NCBI GenBank assembly: GCA_001692895.1
Contig: KV748185.1
Coordinates: forward strand, 1,054,001-1,118,000
Reading direction: 5' to 3'
DNA from: Cenococcum geophilum 1.58
Lineage: Eukaryota > Ascomycota > Dothideomycetes > Gloniales > Gloniaceae
DNA length: 64,000 nucleotides
This document shows positions 1-11,200 of the stretch, in pieces. The notes below the pieces were generated by a model that was not told the DNA's origin, made no database searches, and worked only from the letters and a program-made list of their open reading frames with translations. Position 1 is the first letter of the stretch. Each line of letters starts with the position of its first letter. The translations under genes were made by a program, and so were the position numbers.

Positions 1-444
1 TATATAGCCTTACCGTCTGTAAATCTGGCTGTATATAAATAACCTATAACTGACTCGCGAGGTACTAGCGACCTACCTATATAAGTAAGCTTTTAGAATA
101 TTTCTGGTCTACCGAATTTAGGCGACGGTATTAAGCTCTACTAACTCTACCTATTAAATAGACTAATTAGGATTTTCTATACCGGGTATATAAAATTGCT
201 ATTATCTTAGTTAAATACGGGGGAGTTTTAGTAAGTTAAATCTAACTAATTAGACAACTTTAACCGCTGGTTAAAGTTCCTTAATATCTTCGCGCCGCGT
301 ATATGTACTACCCGTCTCTCTATATATAAAATTAAAACACTCTTTCCCCTCTAAATTTTTCCCTTACTAAGGTTTTTTTATAGGGTTTTATTGAGGCTTA
401 AGTATATAAAGGATTGGGGACAACCCTTTTTAAAAGGGGGGCAT
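1..444 (+). mobile_element. 3' internal end of a plus-strand Gypsy-like copy, cut by the window edge
   Basis: This RIP-mutated AT-rich stretch ends in a purine run (aaaaggggggc) directly before the LTR at 445. That is where a polypurine tract belongs, so I read 1-444 as the non-coding 3' part of a retroelement whose body lies off the window to the left. No protein domain is recognisable. It contains the palindromic module at 240-281 that recurs inside two other retroelements here. Around 170-185 it also shares a 'gattttctataccgggtata' type sequence with the Copia 3' end near 38630. The family assignment rests on the LTR alone. Confidence 0.5.
240..281. repeat. Shared palindromic module, copy A
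   Basis: A block of about 42 bp begins atctaactaattag and contains the near-perfect palindrome AACTTTAACC-n3-GGTTAAAGTT. The same block occurs at 14895-14936 in Gypsy-2 and at 38713-38753 in Copia, with only a few differences. In each case it lies within a few hundred bases of the 3' LTR. It is too conserved to be chance in DNA this mutated. Its function is unknown. Confidence 0.85.
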
Positions 445-669
445 TATTAGGTAAAACCTAAGTAGATAGTTATATAGCCGTAAGGTATTGGCGACCCTAG
501 GGCAACCTAGGGGTGACTCGCCCGTAAGGTACGTGCGCTACATATACCTAGGGAAAACCCTTCCTACCTCGCATACAGACTCCTCCTTTCCCCTTAAGGA
601 TTCGTCTCTGTCTATACAATATACCTACTATTCTATTATTAGACTCCCTATCTATATCCTTACCTCACA
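445..669 (+). repeat. Gypsy LTR (same family as 60117-60342), 3' LTR or solo
   Basis: These 225 bp align, in inverted orientation, to the 226-bp LTR at 60117-60342. It starts TATTAGGTAAAACC, a RIP form of TGTTAGG, and ends ACCTCACA. A polypurine-like run lies just upstream. The sequence after it does not resemble the tttaaatcctt that follows the LTR at 60117-60342, so it is more likely a 3' LTR than a 5' LTR. A short open frame of 65 codons at 488-685 is not a gene. Confidence 0.8.
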
Positions 670-1050
670 GCGTTCTAAAATCTAAAATAATCCTATAAAT
701 TTACTATTAAGCTTTTTATAGGGACGTTTTATGCGGATATTTTTAAAAAAGAATAGGACTTATTTACTAACGGCGAAATACTTAGCTAGATAGTAACGAT
801 TATAATATTTTACCTAAAGCTTTTAGGCGTATATTATTAACGCCGCCGCCGCCTTATATAAAGTATAGGCGTTATAAATATATTATTATAAGTTAGATAT
901 TTCTTAACTTAGGCCCCTCCCTACCTTATTATGCGTTTTAAACGCCGTCTAGAACTCTATCTAAGACGTTAAGTAGCTAGCTATAGGCGAGCTTAATAGG
1001 GGAATACTTCGTTATAGTATAGACCTTAGAGTTATAGATAAAGGCTACGT
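670..1050 (+). other. RIP-mutated unrecognised coding-like remnant
   Basis: The plus strand has one frame in which the only interruptions are TAA/TAG. That suggests a degraded protein-coding repeat, but I recognise no domain. A gcggatat word near 734 resembles the octamers of the DUF6589-like element at 62417-62507. No terminal repeats were found. Confidence 0.3.
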
Positions 1051-2010
1051 TATTAGTAGATTCAATTTACCGTCCGACCCGGTCCCCCTAATGGGTCCAC
1101 GTAGACTAATTCCTATGGGAAAAGCTCATATTACATTAAGAAAACCCATTTTAGGTGAACAAAAAACCTCCAGGGGAAACGTAAGAGGTAATACTTCCAG
1201 ATAGCATCCGTATTACATTAACGGGAGGAGAAAAACACCATTAGGTTACTGCTTTAAGACCCCCTTACGCAGGAGTGTCTAAAATGCCTGTCTTGCCCCG
1301 TCTGCCACTTGAACTATTTTTACTACGTCTGTGTATTGCCTATATAAAGTTATGTGCCTGTCCCTAGCTCCTTTTCCAAGTCTCCTATAAATATCTCTTG
1401 ATAATAACGCTTGCGCTCCGCCTGGGCCTATATGCTAAGGTCTTTTACCTATTTCTTTACCAAAAGGTTTCTATAATGGGGTGTATATAACTTGGTATCG
1501 CTTTTGCCCTAGGGCCCAAACCTAGGCCCTTATACCTATTCGTAAGGTATAGGAGGACGCTCTAGTATTTAATAGGGGGGACCAGTCCCTATAACTAGAT
1601 ACCTAGGTTGCCAGGTAATGTTAAAATAGGGGGCCTCTGCTACGCTTAGGGCGCGGATTGTTTGCGTATGTGTGTGGTTACTATGCGGTGTATGTAGTAT
1701 TTATAGGAGGGAGGGGGTACGCCGGAGGGATGATTGCTTGTCGATTTAAATGACCGAACGTGTATAATAGACGTGGTAGCTGTGTTTAAACTTTTTGCTG
1801 GGGCTCACCCCCTAGTAAAAAATTTTCACACCACCACCACCACGTCGCTGCGTAGGCGCTGCGCAGCCGTATATACGTCTCTGCGTTTGCTCTGGTAGTC
1901 TATTAACACGATCTAAACGGAACATCAATAGTAACTGCCAGGTTCCCGGGCTCCACCGCGTGGAGGTGCAGAGGCCGATTTCATCGAGCCCGGCTACGTT
2001 ATTAAGTAGG
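1051..2010. other. Low-RIP, non-coding island
   Basis: CpA and TpG dinucleotides are frequent here and the composition is more balanced than on either side, so this stretch largely escaped RIP. It is probably single-copy DNA or too short a repeat. I see no convincing open frame, tRNA or terminal repeat. It holds the hairpin at 1946-1993 and a short CCACCACCACCAC run near 1832. Confidence 0.5.
1946..1993. other. GC-rich branched hairpin
   Basis: An 8-bp perfect outer stem (CCGGGCTC at 1946-1953 with GAGCCCGG at 1986-1993) encloses two small stems: ccac/gtgg around 1953-1963 and CGAT-ttc-ATCG at 1976-1986. The shape is a small multi-branch fold. I could not match it to a tRNA, hammerhead or other named RNA. 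It lies at the edge of the low-RIP island, just before the Gypsy-0 remnant. Confidence 0.5.
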
Positions 2011-4800
2011 AAGGCCTAATTAAACTGCTCCCAGTTTATAAATATACATAGGTATACCTTAAGCTTTTAGTTTTAGCGCTCTATCTAACTATCTATTTAT
2101 AGGTAAAATATAATATTATACCTACGTTAAACGCGGAGGTAGTAGTATATAATACTCTAGTACTTACTTATAAATACGCTACCCCTATAAGAGACAATAT
2201 TATTTAGAGGCCTTATTTATATAAAAACTCTAAATAAAAGCTCTGTAAGTTGCGCAGCATTAATTATCTTACATATTAGATAGTAGTGTATTAGCTTTAT
2301 AAAACGGTTTATAAAAATAAGGATAGAGTTATACTATATACTATTAGGAGTTTTAGACTTAGGCAAATCTATAATAAAGTTAAGTAAATAATGCCGTTAG
2401 GCTCTAGTAGGGACCTAGAGAGGCTGTAGCTTACTATAGGGTTTATAGCGGCGCGATTTATAGTATTAGCAGGCATTATAGTTATCTAGGTGTTTATGGA
2501 GATCTTTAATAAGGCTAACCCAAGCGTACTTCCGCGTGATTACCTTATAGGTACGGTTAAATCCGTAGTAACCATCTATAAGATTATTATAATTCCGCTT
2601 AAGGATCTCCTATTATAGTAGTATATAATTTAGTACCTAGACCTTATTATTTTACCTTAGGACTCCTTAATTATTAAGGGCATAGTCCTTATTACTAATA
2701 GGAGCCTATCCCTGGTTAACCAATTATATATAAAGTATATAAAGGCGTCCCTTTATATACTCTGTAAGTGAAATTAACTAATAACTTAGAGGAGTATTCT
2801 ATAAACGCCGTTTTGGCTAAGGCAGTTATTACTACCTCTTACTATAGCATAAAACTCTATATAAAGTTAGTACTAGCAAAGTAATATATAATACATAGGT
2901 AATTTACTAGGTTATTATAGGGGACTATCGCCTAGGCTAAGGGATTTTCCCTAGGGTTAAACGCCATTAGGTTAGTTAAGGAGGTCTTAAAGAAAATAGT
3001 AGGATACCCTAGTTTACCGGCGCTATATTTATAAGGGTCGCTTATATATTATACATACACTACTTACTAGTTTAGTATAGTAGCACAAGGGCCGCCTATA
3101 AGGCCTATAACCTATAACTTTTACTATAATATAGGCAGTATAGCATTAAGGACTATTATCTTACTACTACCTTTAAAGCCTTTAGTATAATCTAGGCGCT
3201 AAGACAGTATATTAGCGGGATTTACTTTACCTAGCTTATATTTAATCTTAAAATTAAACTTAGCTAGCTCCTTATTATACTAGGCCTAATAAGTAGATAA
3301 GCTTTTTAGTAGTTATAAAGTACCTAAATTTATTATAATTATAAAGCACGCGCGTTATATACGCGGCATTTTAAGGTAGTAGCGCTATATCTTAAAGTAT
3401 TATACTATTGCGAGTAGCTCTTTATTATACGTATTATATCGTATTTCTAGGTTAGTAAGCTTCTAACTATAGGTATAGTAGGGTTGGTCCCCTTACCTAA
3501 AAGGCTATAAAAGTATACTACTATAGGCATAGTTAGAAGCGTTTGTAATTACTATTAGGAGTAAATTAGAGTTAAAGTAGCAAAAGAGCAAAGCCTATAT
3601 AAACACAGCGCGTAGCTTATAAAACGCCTACTAAGTATTATCGGGCTAAGACTAAGGTTAATACTATTTAGTAGGCCCTTTTAACTTACGCTTTTAATTT
3701 TTCTTCTCCTTATCTAATAGTAGGTTTTAATACGCTTATGCAAGATATATATATAGGGGGTATACAGTATTGAAGTAGTTCTAGATAAATCGTCTATAAA
3801 AGTTAGCGAAGTTAAAAAAGACCTAAATATCCCTATAGGACTTAGGCTCAGGCTATTCCTTAATAGCTTTTACGCGGGTAGAGTTTATTATAAAGCCTAG
3901 GAACTCAACGTTCTTAATATAAAAAATATTTTTTAATAATTTAGTGTATAGACCCTAAGCGCGGAGCTATTATGGTACCTACTTAATATACTTAACGTAC
4001 TTGGCCTTGTTATTTAAGTAAATAAAAATATTATCTAAGTAAACCACGTAAATAGTATCTACTAAGGTCTCTAGAGCTTTATAAATATAGTTCTAAAAAA
4101 TTATTAGAGCGTTAGTAAGACTAAAGGGCATTACTAGGTACTTAAAGTAACTATAGCGTGTCTTAAATATAGTTTTTTATTTATCTCCCTTTTTAATATA
4201 AATCCTATAGTACGTATTATAAAAATCTAGCTCTATAAATATCTTTATATAGCTAAGCCTATTAAAATGTTCGCTAACTAGCAGTAGGGGGTACTTATTC
4301 TTAATTATAATCTTATTTAGGCGTCTATAGTTAACATATAGCCATATTATACTATCTGCTTTTAGTATAAAGAAAATAGGCGCTCTAGTAGGTAACTTAC
4401 TAGGCTTAATTCAGCCCTTCTTAAAAGCACTCTCTAAGTACTTTTATAAGATCTGCAATTCTTTCTATAAGAGGTTATAGATAGGTATCTATAGTAGCGT
4501 CTTACTTTCTTCTAAGTTAATTATATAGTTATACTTAGAGTTCTATAGTAGTATACTTACTAGCTTATTAAAGAAGACGTTAATCTCTTCTTTATATATA
4601 TCTGGTAGGCTAGGGGTTATAAAGGTTAAGATAACTATTATATAGTAATATACTTATAGGAGCTAGTAAAGAAATAAATACAGCTAATATATATTTTATA
4701 GGTATGCTTATACTAAGAGTATATATAGCTCTACTATAGTATACTTAATAGTTTTAGGGTTTTAATTACCTCCCCCCTAAGTATAGGTAATCTACACTAG
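2011..4800 (-). mobile_element. Gypsy-0 fossil: reverse transcriptase to integrase part
   Basis: Read on the minus strand, 4420 to 3700 gives a Gypsy reverse transcriptase with the NYRRLNK block and the YVVYLDN catalytic region near 4020-4060. RNase H and integrase-like sequence follow toward 2400. It is broken many times over, in the RIP pattern. Gag and protease are missing here, but the same orientation of element supplies them at 59346-60066 and 21093-21772. I therefore infer one Gypsy copy split by later insertions. The left end near 2011 has no recognisable 3' LTR and may be truncated. Confidence 0.7.
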
Positions 4801-4804
4801 CACT

Positions 4805-5575
4805 AGAGTTTTACTAGAAAGCTATAAACCCCTAGTTTAGGGATTTATAAACTACTAGGATATAGCTACTAGTATATACAAAGCTGCCTAGAAAGGATTT
4901 ATATATATAGAACTATAGCGCTATAGCCTAGAGGCTGCATGCGTAGTATTGTATGTAGTATAATACAATAGATATAAAATAAAAATAAAAACTAACACTA
5001 GAGGGTCTCTATAGGTACTTACTGCCAGTAATAATAGGTCCTCTATTATGTTTATAACCGGTATCTCTATATCTAAAAAGTCTATATAGGTACTTACTGC
5101 TAGTAATAATAGGTCCTTTATTATATTTATAACCAGCGTAAAAAAGGGGTCTTTTAGCTATAGCGAATAGACTATTTCGTCGGTTTTAATATATATTAGG
5201 AGTATATTTAAGGTGACTATTTAAAGACATCTAGGGTTTAAAGTACCCTAAATAAATTATCTAATCGGAAGCTAATTAATAGATTTACTTCCGCAAGCCA
5301 ATTCTATCTAAAAACTATATTATAGCTATTAAATAAGCTATACTAAAAGGTCTTAAGGCCGATAGTATAAGGTATACCCTAAGAGTCGCTAGTTTTTCTT
5401 TCTTTTTTTCAATCTATTGTATTATACTACGTATAATACTACGCATGCAGCCTCTAGGCTATAGCGCTATAGTTCTATATATATAAATCCTCTCTAGGCA
5501 GCTTAATATGTACTAGTAGCTATGTCCTAATAGTTTATAAACCCCTTGGGTTTACAGCTCTCTAGTAAAGTACTA
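4805..5575. mobile_element. Foldback-like element with inverted arms of about 170-190 bp
   Basis: The left arm (4805 to about 4995) and the right arm (about 5395 to 5575) are inverted copies. Both contain the CTGCATGCG-type core, the palindromic stretch around agcgctatag, and an A-rich inner edge. The inner part of about 400 bp carries two direct repeats, 5011-5064 and 5086-5139, spaced 75 bp apart. I recognise no protein and no target duplication. It could be a foldback or MITE-type DNA element, or two inverted LTRs of an unknown family. It lies where Gypsy-0 meets the truncated LINE. Confidence 0.6.
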
Positions 5576-5707
5576 AATTGCTATAACTATTAGGCAGTAT
5601 AAGGAAATAGTAGAAAAGACTTAATAAAAGAAGAACCTTAACGCCTATCCCTATCCTATTTTGGTTTAATTCTATCCTTTTGCTTACTAATATTTATTTA
5701 CTAAAAG
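5576..5707 (-). mobile_element. Probable 3' end of the truncated LINE
   Basis: This short non-coding piece abuts Gypsy-1a on its right. The Gypsy-1a target duplication (aaaag at 5703-5707, agaag at 13556-13560) links it to the LINE piece starting at 13556. On the minus strand it follows the LINE C-terminal coding region, so it would be the 3' untranslated part. No poly-A tail is visible. Confidence 0.45.
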
Positions 5708-6129
5708 TGTTACGGACGCTTTAAGTACGATATTACGACTACTTAGAGAGGAGTTAAAAGAAGCTAGTTGGTTAATACAAGCACGGTCTAGGATAGAACC
5801 GGTAAAACTATGTGACGAGGAATAGTAACCAAGGTCACACGATATTGTACGCAGCGTATATAATGTACGAAGGGAATGTATGTATAACACGTACAATACG
5901 TATATTACGTATAAGAAGGATTTTATAGGAGTACGGTTGTGTATTTAAGGACTCTTAGTCCCTACCTAGATAGTTCCTTCCTTATAGTGATTCTTAGAAT
6001 ATAATTGGAGTTAATCTATTAGGCAACTACTCCACTAGTTATTATTACGTTGTTAACTTACTTGCAATACCTATATACCTAGCCTATTAACAGGACCTAC
6101 CGTAGTACTTACTATAAGGTTCCGTTATA
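5708..6129 (+). repeat. Gypsy-1a 5' LTR
   Basis: 422 bp with short inverted tips: TGTTACGGA at the start and TCCGTTATA at the end (RIP form of TCCGTTACA). It matches 13134-13555, with differences mostly of the C/T and G/A type. The leader after it, taattactacct, is shared with Gypsy-1b. Confidence 0.95.
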
Positions 6130-8227
6130 TAATTACTACCTAGTTATAGTTTTAATAAGTCGAATAATATGCCACCAAAAGCAGCCACTATAACGCTATT
6201 AACGGCGGCAACTACTTTAAGGTTAGAAGGTAATACTAGTATAGCAAATACTAACTTATAACAACCTGTAACGGTTAGATAACTATAAGAGATAGTTAAC
6301 TAGTTAATAGAAAACAATATAACACTTAAATAAAGGATTAATGGGATAGGAGCAGCGAAGATTAAGCTACCTTTAATTAAGAAATTCTTAGGAGAGAGAT
6401 TAAAGCTTAAAGGATTTCTTATATAAATATACTTTAAGGTTACGCAAGAAGGAGCAAAACTGCTAATACTTATAGATTGAATAGCATATGCGGGACTATT
6501 CCTATTAGGAAGGGCACTTAAGTAGTTTAAGCCTTACCTTATAAAAATATAGGTAAATAGAATAATAACCACCAATTAAGAGGTGCGGTTTATATTCTTA
6601 AGTTAGGAAGGGTTTACGGAGCGAGTTATATAGATATTTGGACACCTAGAGGTAGTAACTATAGCGGAAAGAAAACTCTAAAATATTACGCAACAAACCT
6701 TAGCAATTAAGTACATAATATAGTTCCAAATATTAGCTATATAAGTTAAGTGGAATAATAAGGCGCTTATAGCATAGTATAAATAGGGACTTAAGGCTAA
6801 AGTTTAGGACGTAATTATTTTAATAAAAGATGTGGATACTCTAAGGGATTTAATAGATTAAGCGATTAAGATTAATAATTAGATCTACTAAAGAGAGCAG
6901 GCTAAGAGAGGCTAGGATAGAGTTTTATAGTTATATAAGACGTAGAGCATATAATAACTAAAGCTAAGTTAAAAACTATGGTATGGCGTAGAGCTAATAA
7001 ACCTAAGTAGTACTAAAGAGACCTATAAGAGATAGAGTAAAAAACTATAAAAACCTAAAGGTTAAGGATCTAGTAATTATAGGACTAAGGAGTAAAGGCT
7101 AAACTAGGGATCTTAGTAGCAGAAGATATTTAGGCGGACTCTATAGCAAAGTTAGTGGTTTAGAGAGGGAGCTTATATAAATTGCAGAAAACAAGGTTAC
7201 TTTGTAAGGGATTATGAAGATAGTTAGAGTTACTATGTAATAAAGGGAACCAGACTAGTAGAAGACATATATATAGAGAGGGATGATAGTGTACTATAAG
7301 GAACAAAAAAATGTTTAATTAGGAGCTTTACGTTTTACTATAATAACGTATACCGAATTTATAAAGACGCTAAGTATGGCGTAAGCTATTAGCTATAGGA
7401 GCCAAAATCTATAAAGTGTAGAGGAACTAATAAACTATTATGTAGGTCGGACATTAAAGACGACGAGTTTAATATAGGTAAAATATTTACAAACGACGAG
7501 GCGATAAAGGTAGCTTATTAGGAGCGTGTAAACCTTAAAGAAGTTATAATAGAAGTAGAAACTAAGACCGCTATAAAGTAAGGATTAGTAACGGGTATTA
7601 TAATACCGTTAGATACGGTATCTATTGCTTTATAAGACGGAAGGAAGAGTATCTTATAGAGATTAAGTAAGCAGACAAATACTAGTGCTAATTCACTACT
7701 TAATAAAGGTAAAAGGCTAAAGGCTTAAGATTCTTAAGACGAGATAAGAGAGATCTAAGATTTTAAAGAAAGGATAAGGATAGCTTAAGAACCCATAACG
7801 GACGAAAACCGATAGAGCAGAGCAGTAGCTTAGTTTAAAGACATATAAATGAGCTTGGGATAAGAATCCCCAACGGCACAAGATTCTTAAGATGAGATAA
7901 GTGAGATTTAAAACTTTTAAGACGAGATGAGAATACCACGGACGCCTAGTTGGACTAAGGCGGGAGCTAAGCTTAAGTTAGAAGCAAGCTTAGGATTAAG
8001 AATTCTATAGAACTAAGACTTTAACACTTAAATAAGGACTATTAATGAAGGAATTAAGAAGTATAAAGACTTTAAGGATCTACTTGTAAGACGCGAAAAG
8101 AAAGAAACTATAGCAGAATTTAGAGTAAGAATTACTGTATAGTAAGAATAGAAACTAGATAAGAGATCTAGCGTACTAGGTTATATAAGGGACAGAGTAC
8201 CTATATAAAGAATTACTAATAGACCTA

Positions 8228-8290
8228 AGATAGGTATACTAAGAGCTAAGATAGGTATACTAAGAGCTAAGATAGGTATACTAAGAGCTA
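8228..8290 (+). repeat. 21-bp unit in three tandem copies inside Gypsy-1a
   Basis: Three exact copies of a 21-bp unit (agataggtatactaagagcta) lie in the region between gag and protease. Being a multiple of three, the unit keeps frame. Gypsy-1b has only one copy at the corresponding place (near 26195), so the expansion is specific to this copy. Confidence 0.9.
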
Positions 8291-11200
8291 AGTGGCTTAC
8301 TAAACTAAAATAAGAAGAGGGTTTAGGGATTTTAACTAGGTTCGAAGAATAATATATAAAGGGATGTTATAACGTAGTAATAAGGAGATACTTTCTTATG
8401 GATAAGCCGTATATACTTAAAGGGTTATATTAAAAGTGGTATAGACAACAACATAATAACAAGTAGGAAGATTTCTATATATAGTTGGATAAAAAAGTTA
8501 TTTAAGACCACCTAATTATAGAGAAGGCTATAATATACATTAAAGGAGCCTTAATTATAACGTTAAAAGATCTAAAGAAGTAATTAGAGGACTAGAGAAG
8601 TAAGAGGTAAGTCTTAGTACTTACAAACAAAGTTGTAACGCTTAGATTAATATAAGAGAGGTTTAAACTTAAGGATAAAGACGAACTAAGAGTTAACCTA
8701 AAACACTAGGCGTATTATATATTGGCGTAGATCACATATATAGACGATATATGTAATATATATAAAGCACCTAAAGATAAACATCGGAAATACTTAGTAA
8801 GAATATATTGGGTACTAGATAAGGTAAAGTATAGAAATGCTAAGTATATATATAGTTAGCACCCTATAAAAGTGTAAGGACTAGGGGACTTAATACTATA
8901 ACTAGAAAGATTCCTTACGGAAAAATGCCTAGATGGACGACAATAGTGGGAATGTTTAGAGAATACCTATCTATAGTATATTAAAGACAAAAAGCGAACT
9001 AAGTATTGGCTAAAGGTAGACTAAGTATAAACAGGATTTAGCAGCTAGTAGTTAGGAAAAGTAGAGGCCTATGGGATTAGAGGGAACTAGTAGTAAAGCC
9101 TTAAACCCTTAAAGGAATTTAAGGACGACACCTAAATTTACGAGTTAAGTGGCAAGATTAACAGTTCGAAGCATTGGTAGATAGTAGAGTAACGAGGAAC
9201 TATATATTACTAGTAGCAGTTAAAAGGATAGGGCTACTACATAGACAGAAGGAGTACTCGTATCTATTAGTAACAATTTTAGAAGATCCGATAGCCTATA
9301 GAGGAGGCATTATTAATCTTAAAATAGGACCGATTTAGTTAACTATTAAAGGAAGACTAGTTAAGATATCTTTTAACATATTACTATTAGGGAATGATAA
9401 GGCAGTACTAGGAATACCTTAGTTATAGGAATATAATCTAAAGATTAATTAGGTTATAGGTTAGGTCAATATTAGGGATACTTAACGCCGTAAGATATAA
9501 TAATAGACTAAGTTAGTATAGTACTAAGCCAGAGCAACATACAAAGAGACTAATTAAGGATTAAGTTATATACTAAAAAGATACTATAAATATGGCAAAA
9601 AACTATAGTTACTAAAAAGTAAAAAGCTGTTAGAGTATATAGTATAGGATTATAAGATAGAGTTAGAACTAGGAATAAGTTTAAGGTTCTTTTTAATATA
9701 TAAGCTTACTAAAGAAAAAGGTAGAGCACTAAAAGAGTTTATTTAGGAGAACTTACGTAAGGGATATATTAGACCATTATAGTTATTAGCAGGTTATCTA
9801 GTATTGTTTATACTAAAAAGAATAGAAAACTTAGGTTATATATTAACTATAGACAGTTAAACAGCATTACGAGAAAGAATAGATATCCTTTATCCTTAAT
9901 TAGCGAAATCTAAGATAGAATAGGTAATGCGCAAATCTTTATAAAGATAGATCTAAGATAAGTATACCATTAGATTAGAATTAAGGAAGGCGACAAATAG
10001 AAGGCAGCCTTTAGGTTAAAGGAAGGACTATACAAACTATTAGTTATGCAATTTAGGCTTATAAACGCACTAGTAACGTTCTAAAAGCGAATTAATAATG
10101 TATTAGGAGAATACCTTAACGATATTATTATCTACTTAATGACTAAAGAGGAGCATGGGGAACACGTTAAATGGGTCTTAAAGAGACTATAAGAAGAATA
10201 GATACTAGTAGCAATTAAGAAATGCGAGTTCTTTTAAGGAAGACTGATTTTATTAGATTTATTATTAAATTAGGCAAGTTAGGTATGGACCTAAAGAAAA
10301 TCAAAGCTATAGTAAATTAGCAAGAACTAGAGAACGTTACGCAGTTAAGATTGTTCCTAGGATTCTGAAATTACTATAGGAGGTTTATAGCGCAATAGTT
10401 AAAGAATATCGAGCCATTTACTTAATTAATAAAGAAAGAGGAACTATAGGTATAGAAAGAGGAATAAAAGAAACTATTTAAAGAACTTAAGGAATTGTTT
10501 ACCTAGGAACTAATCCTTAAGATTTACTAACTAAAGTTAGAGACAGTAGTTAAAACGGATGTATTAGACTTTATACTAGGGGTATGCTTTATATAGAAAT
10601 ATAAAGATGGTTAGCACCTAGTGGTATACTATAGTAGGAAGATAATACTACTAGAGTTAAACTATAACATCTATAATAAGGAGTTATTAGGTATAGTTAC
10701 AGCACTTAAGGAATAAAGGGCATTCTTATAAGGTATAGAAAAACTATTTATAGTTAAGATAGATTATAAGAACTTAATGGGATTCTTAATAATAAAGGAA
10801 CTTAACTAAAGATAAGTTAGATGGGCAGAGACACTTATAGATTACTATTTTAAGATTTAATATACTAAGGGTATAGATAATACACGAGTAGATGCTCTAA
10901 GTAAAAAAGCTAAACTATAAAATAATAAAAAGCGATTAGGGGCTTTACTGCGAAAAGACACAGACGGATTAATTAGATATAATTATTTAAAGATTACAGC
11001 AACTTAAGAAGATAAGTTAGAAAGAATCTATAAGATACTAGAAAGCTTTTAGGTATAAAGAATTCTAGAGGCATAGCTAGAAGATCTACAGTTAGATATA
11101 TATAAAAACTAAGAAGTAAAGTATATCCTAAGAAGCATAGCAGAGTATTTTATAGAGGATTTCTATAAGGGAATAACTTAAGGACATAATAGAGCTATAG

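Noticed and set aside
445-669. 3' LTR of Gypsy-0
   Set aside because: It is the same LTR family but runs in the opposite direction to Gypsy-0 and lies beyond a low-RIP island, so it belongs to another copy.
488-685. 65-codon frame in the LTR at 445-669
   Set aside because: Lies within and just past an LTR and has no counterpart in the LTR at 60117-60342.
1946-1993. Hammerhead or other self-cleaving ribozyme
   Set aside because: The stem layout is suggestive, but the CUGANGA and GAAA core elements are not in the right places on either strand.
8339-8352. tRNA-like B-box (ggttcgaag)
   Set aside because: Lies in Gypsy-1a coding sequence, the Gypsy-1b counterpart reads ggtttgaaa, and no A-box or cloverleaf surrounds it.
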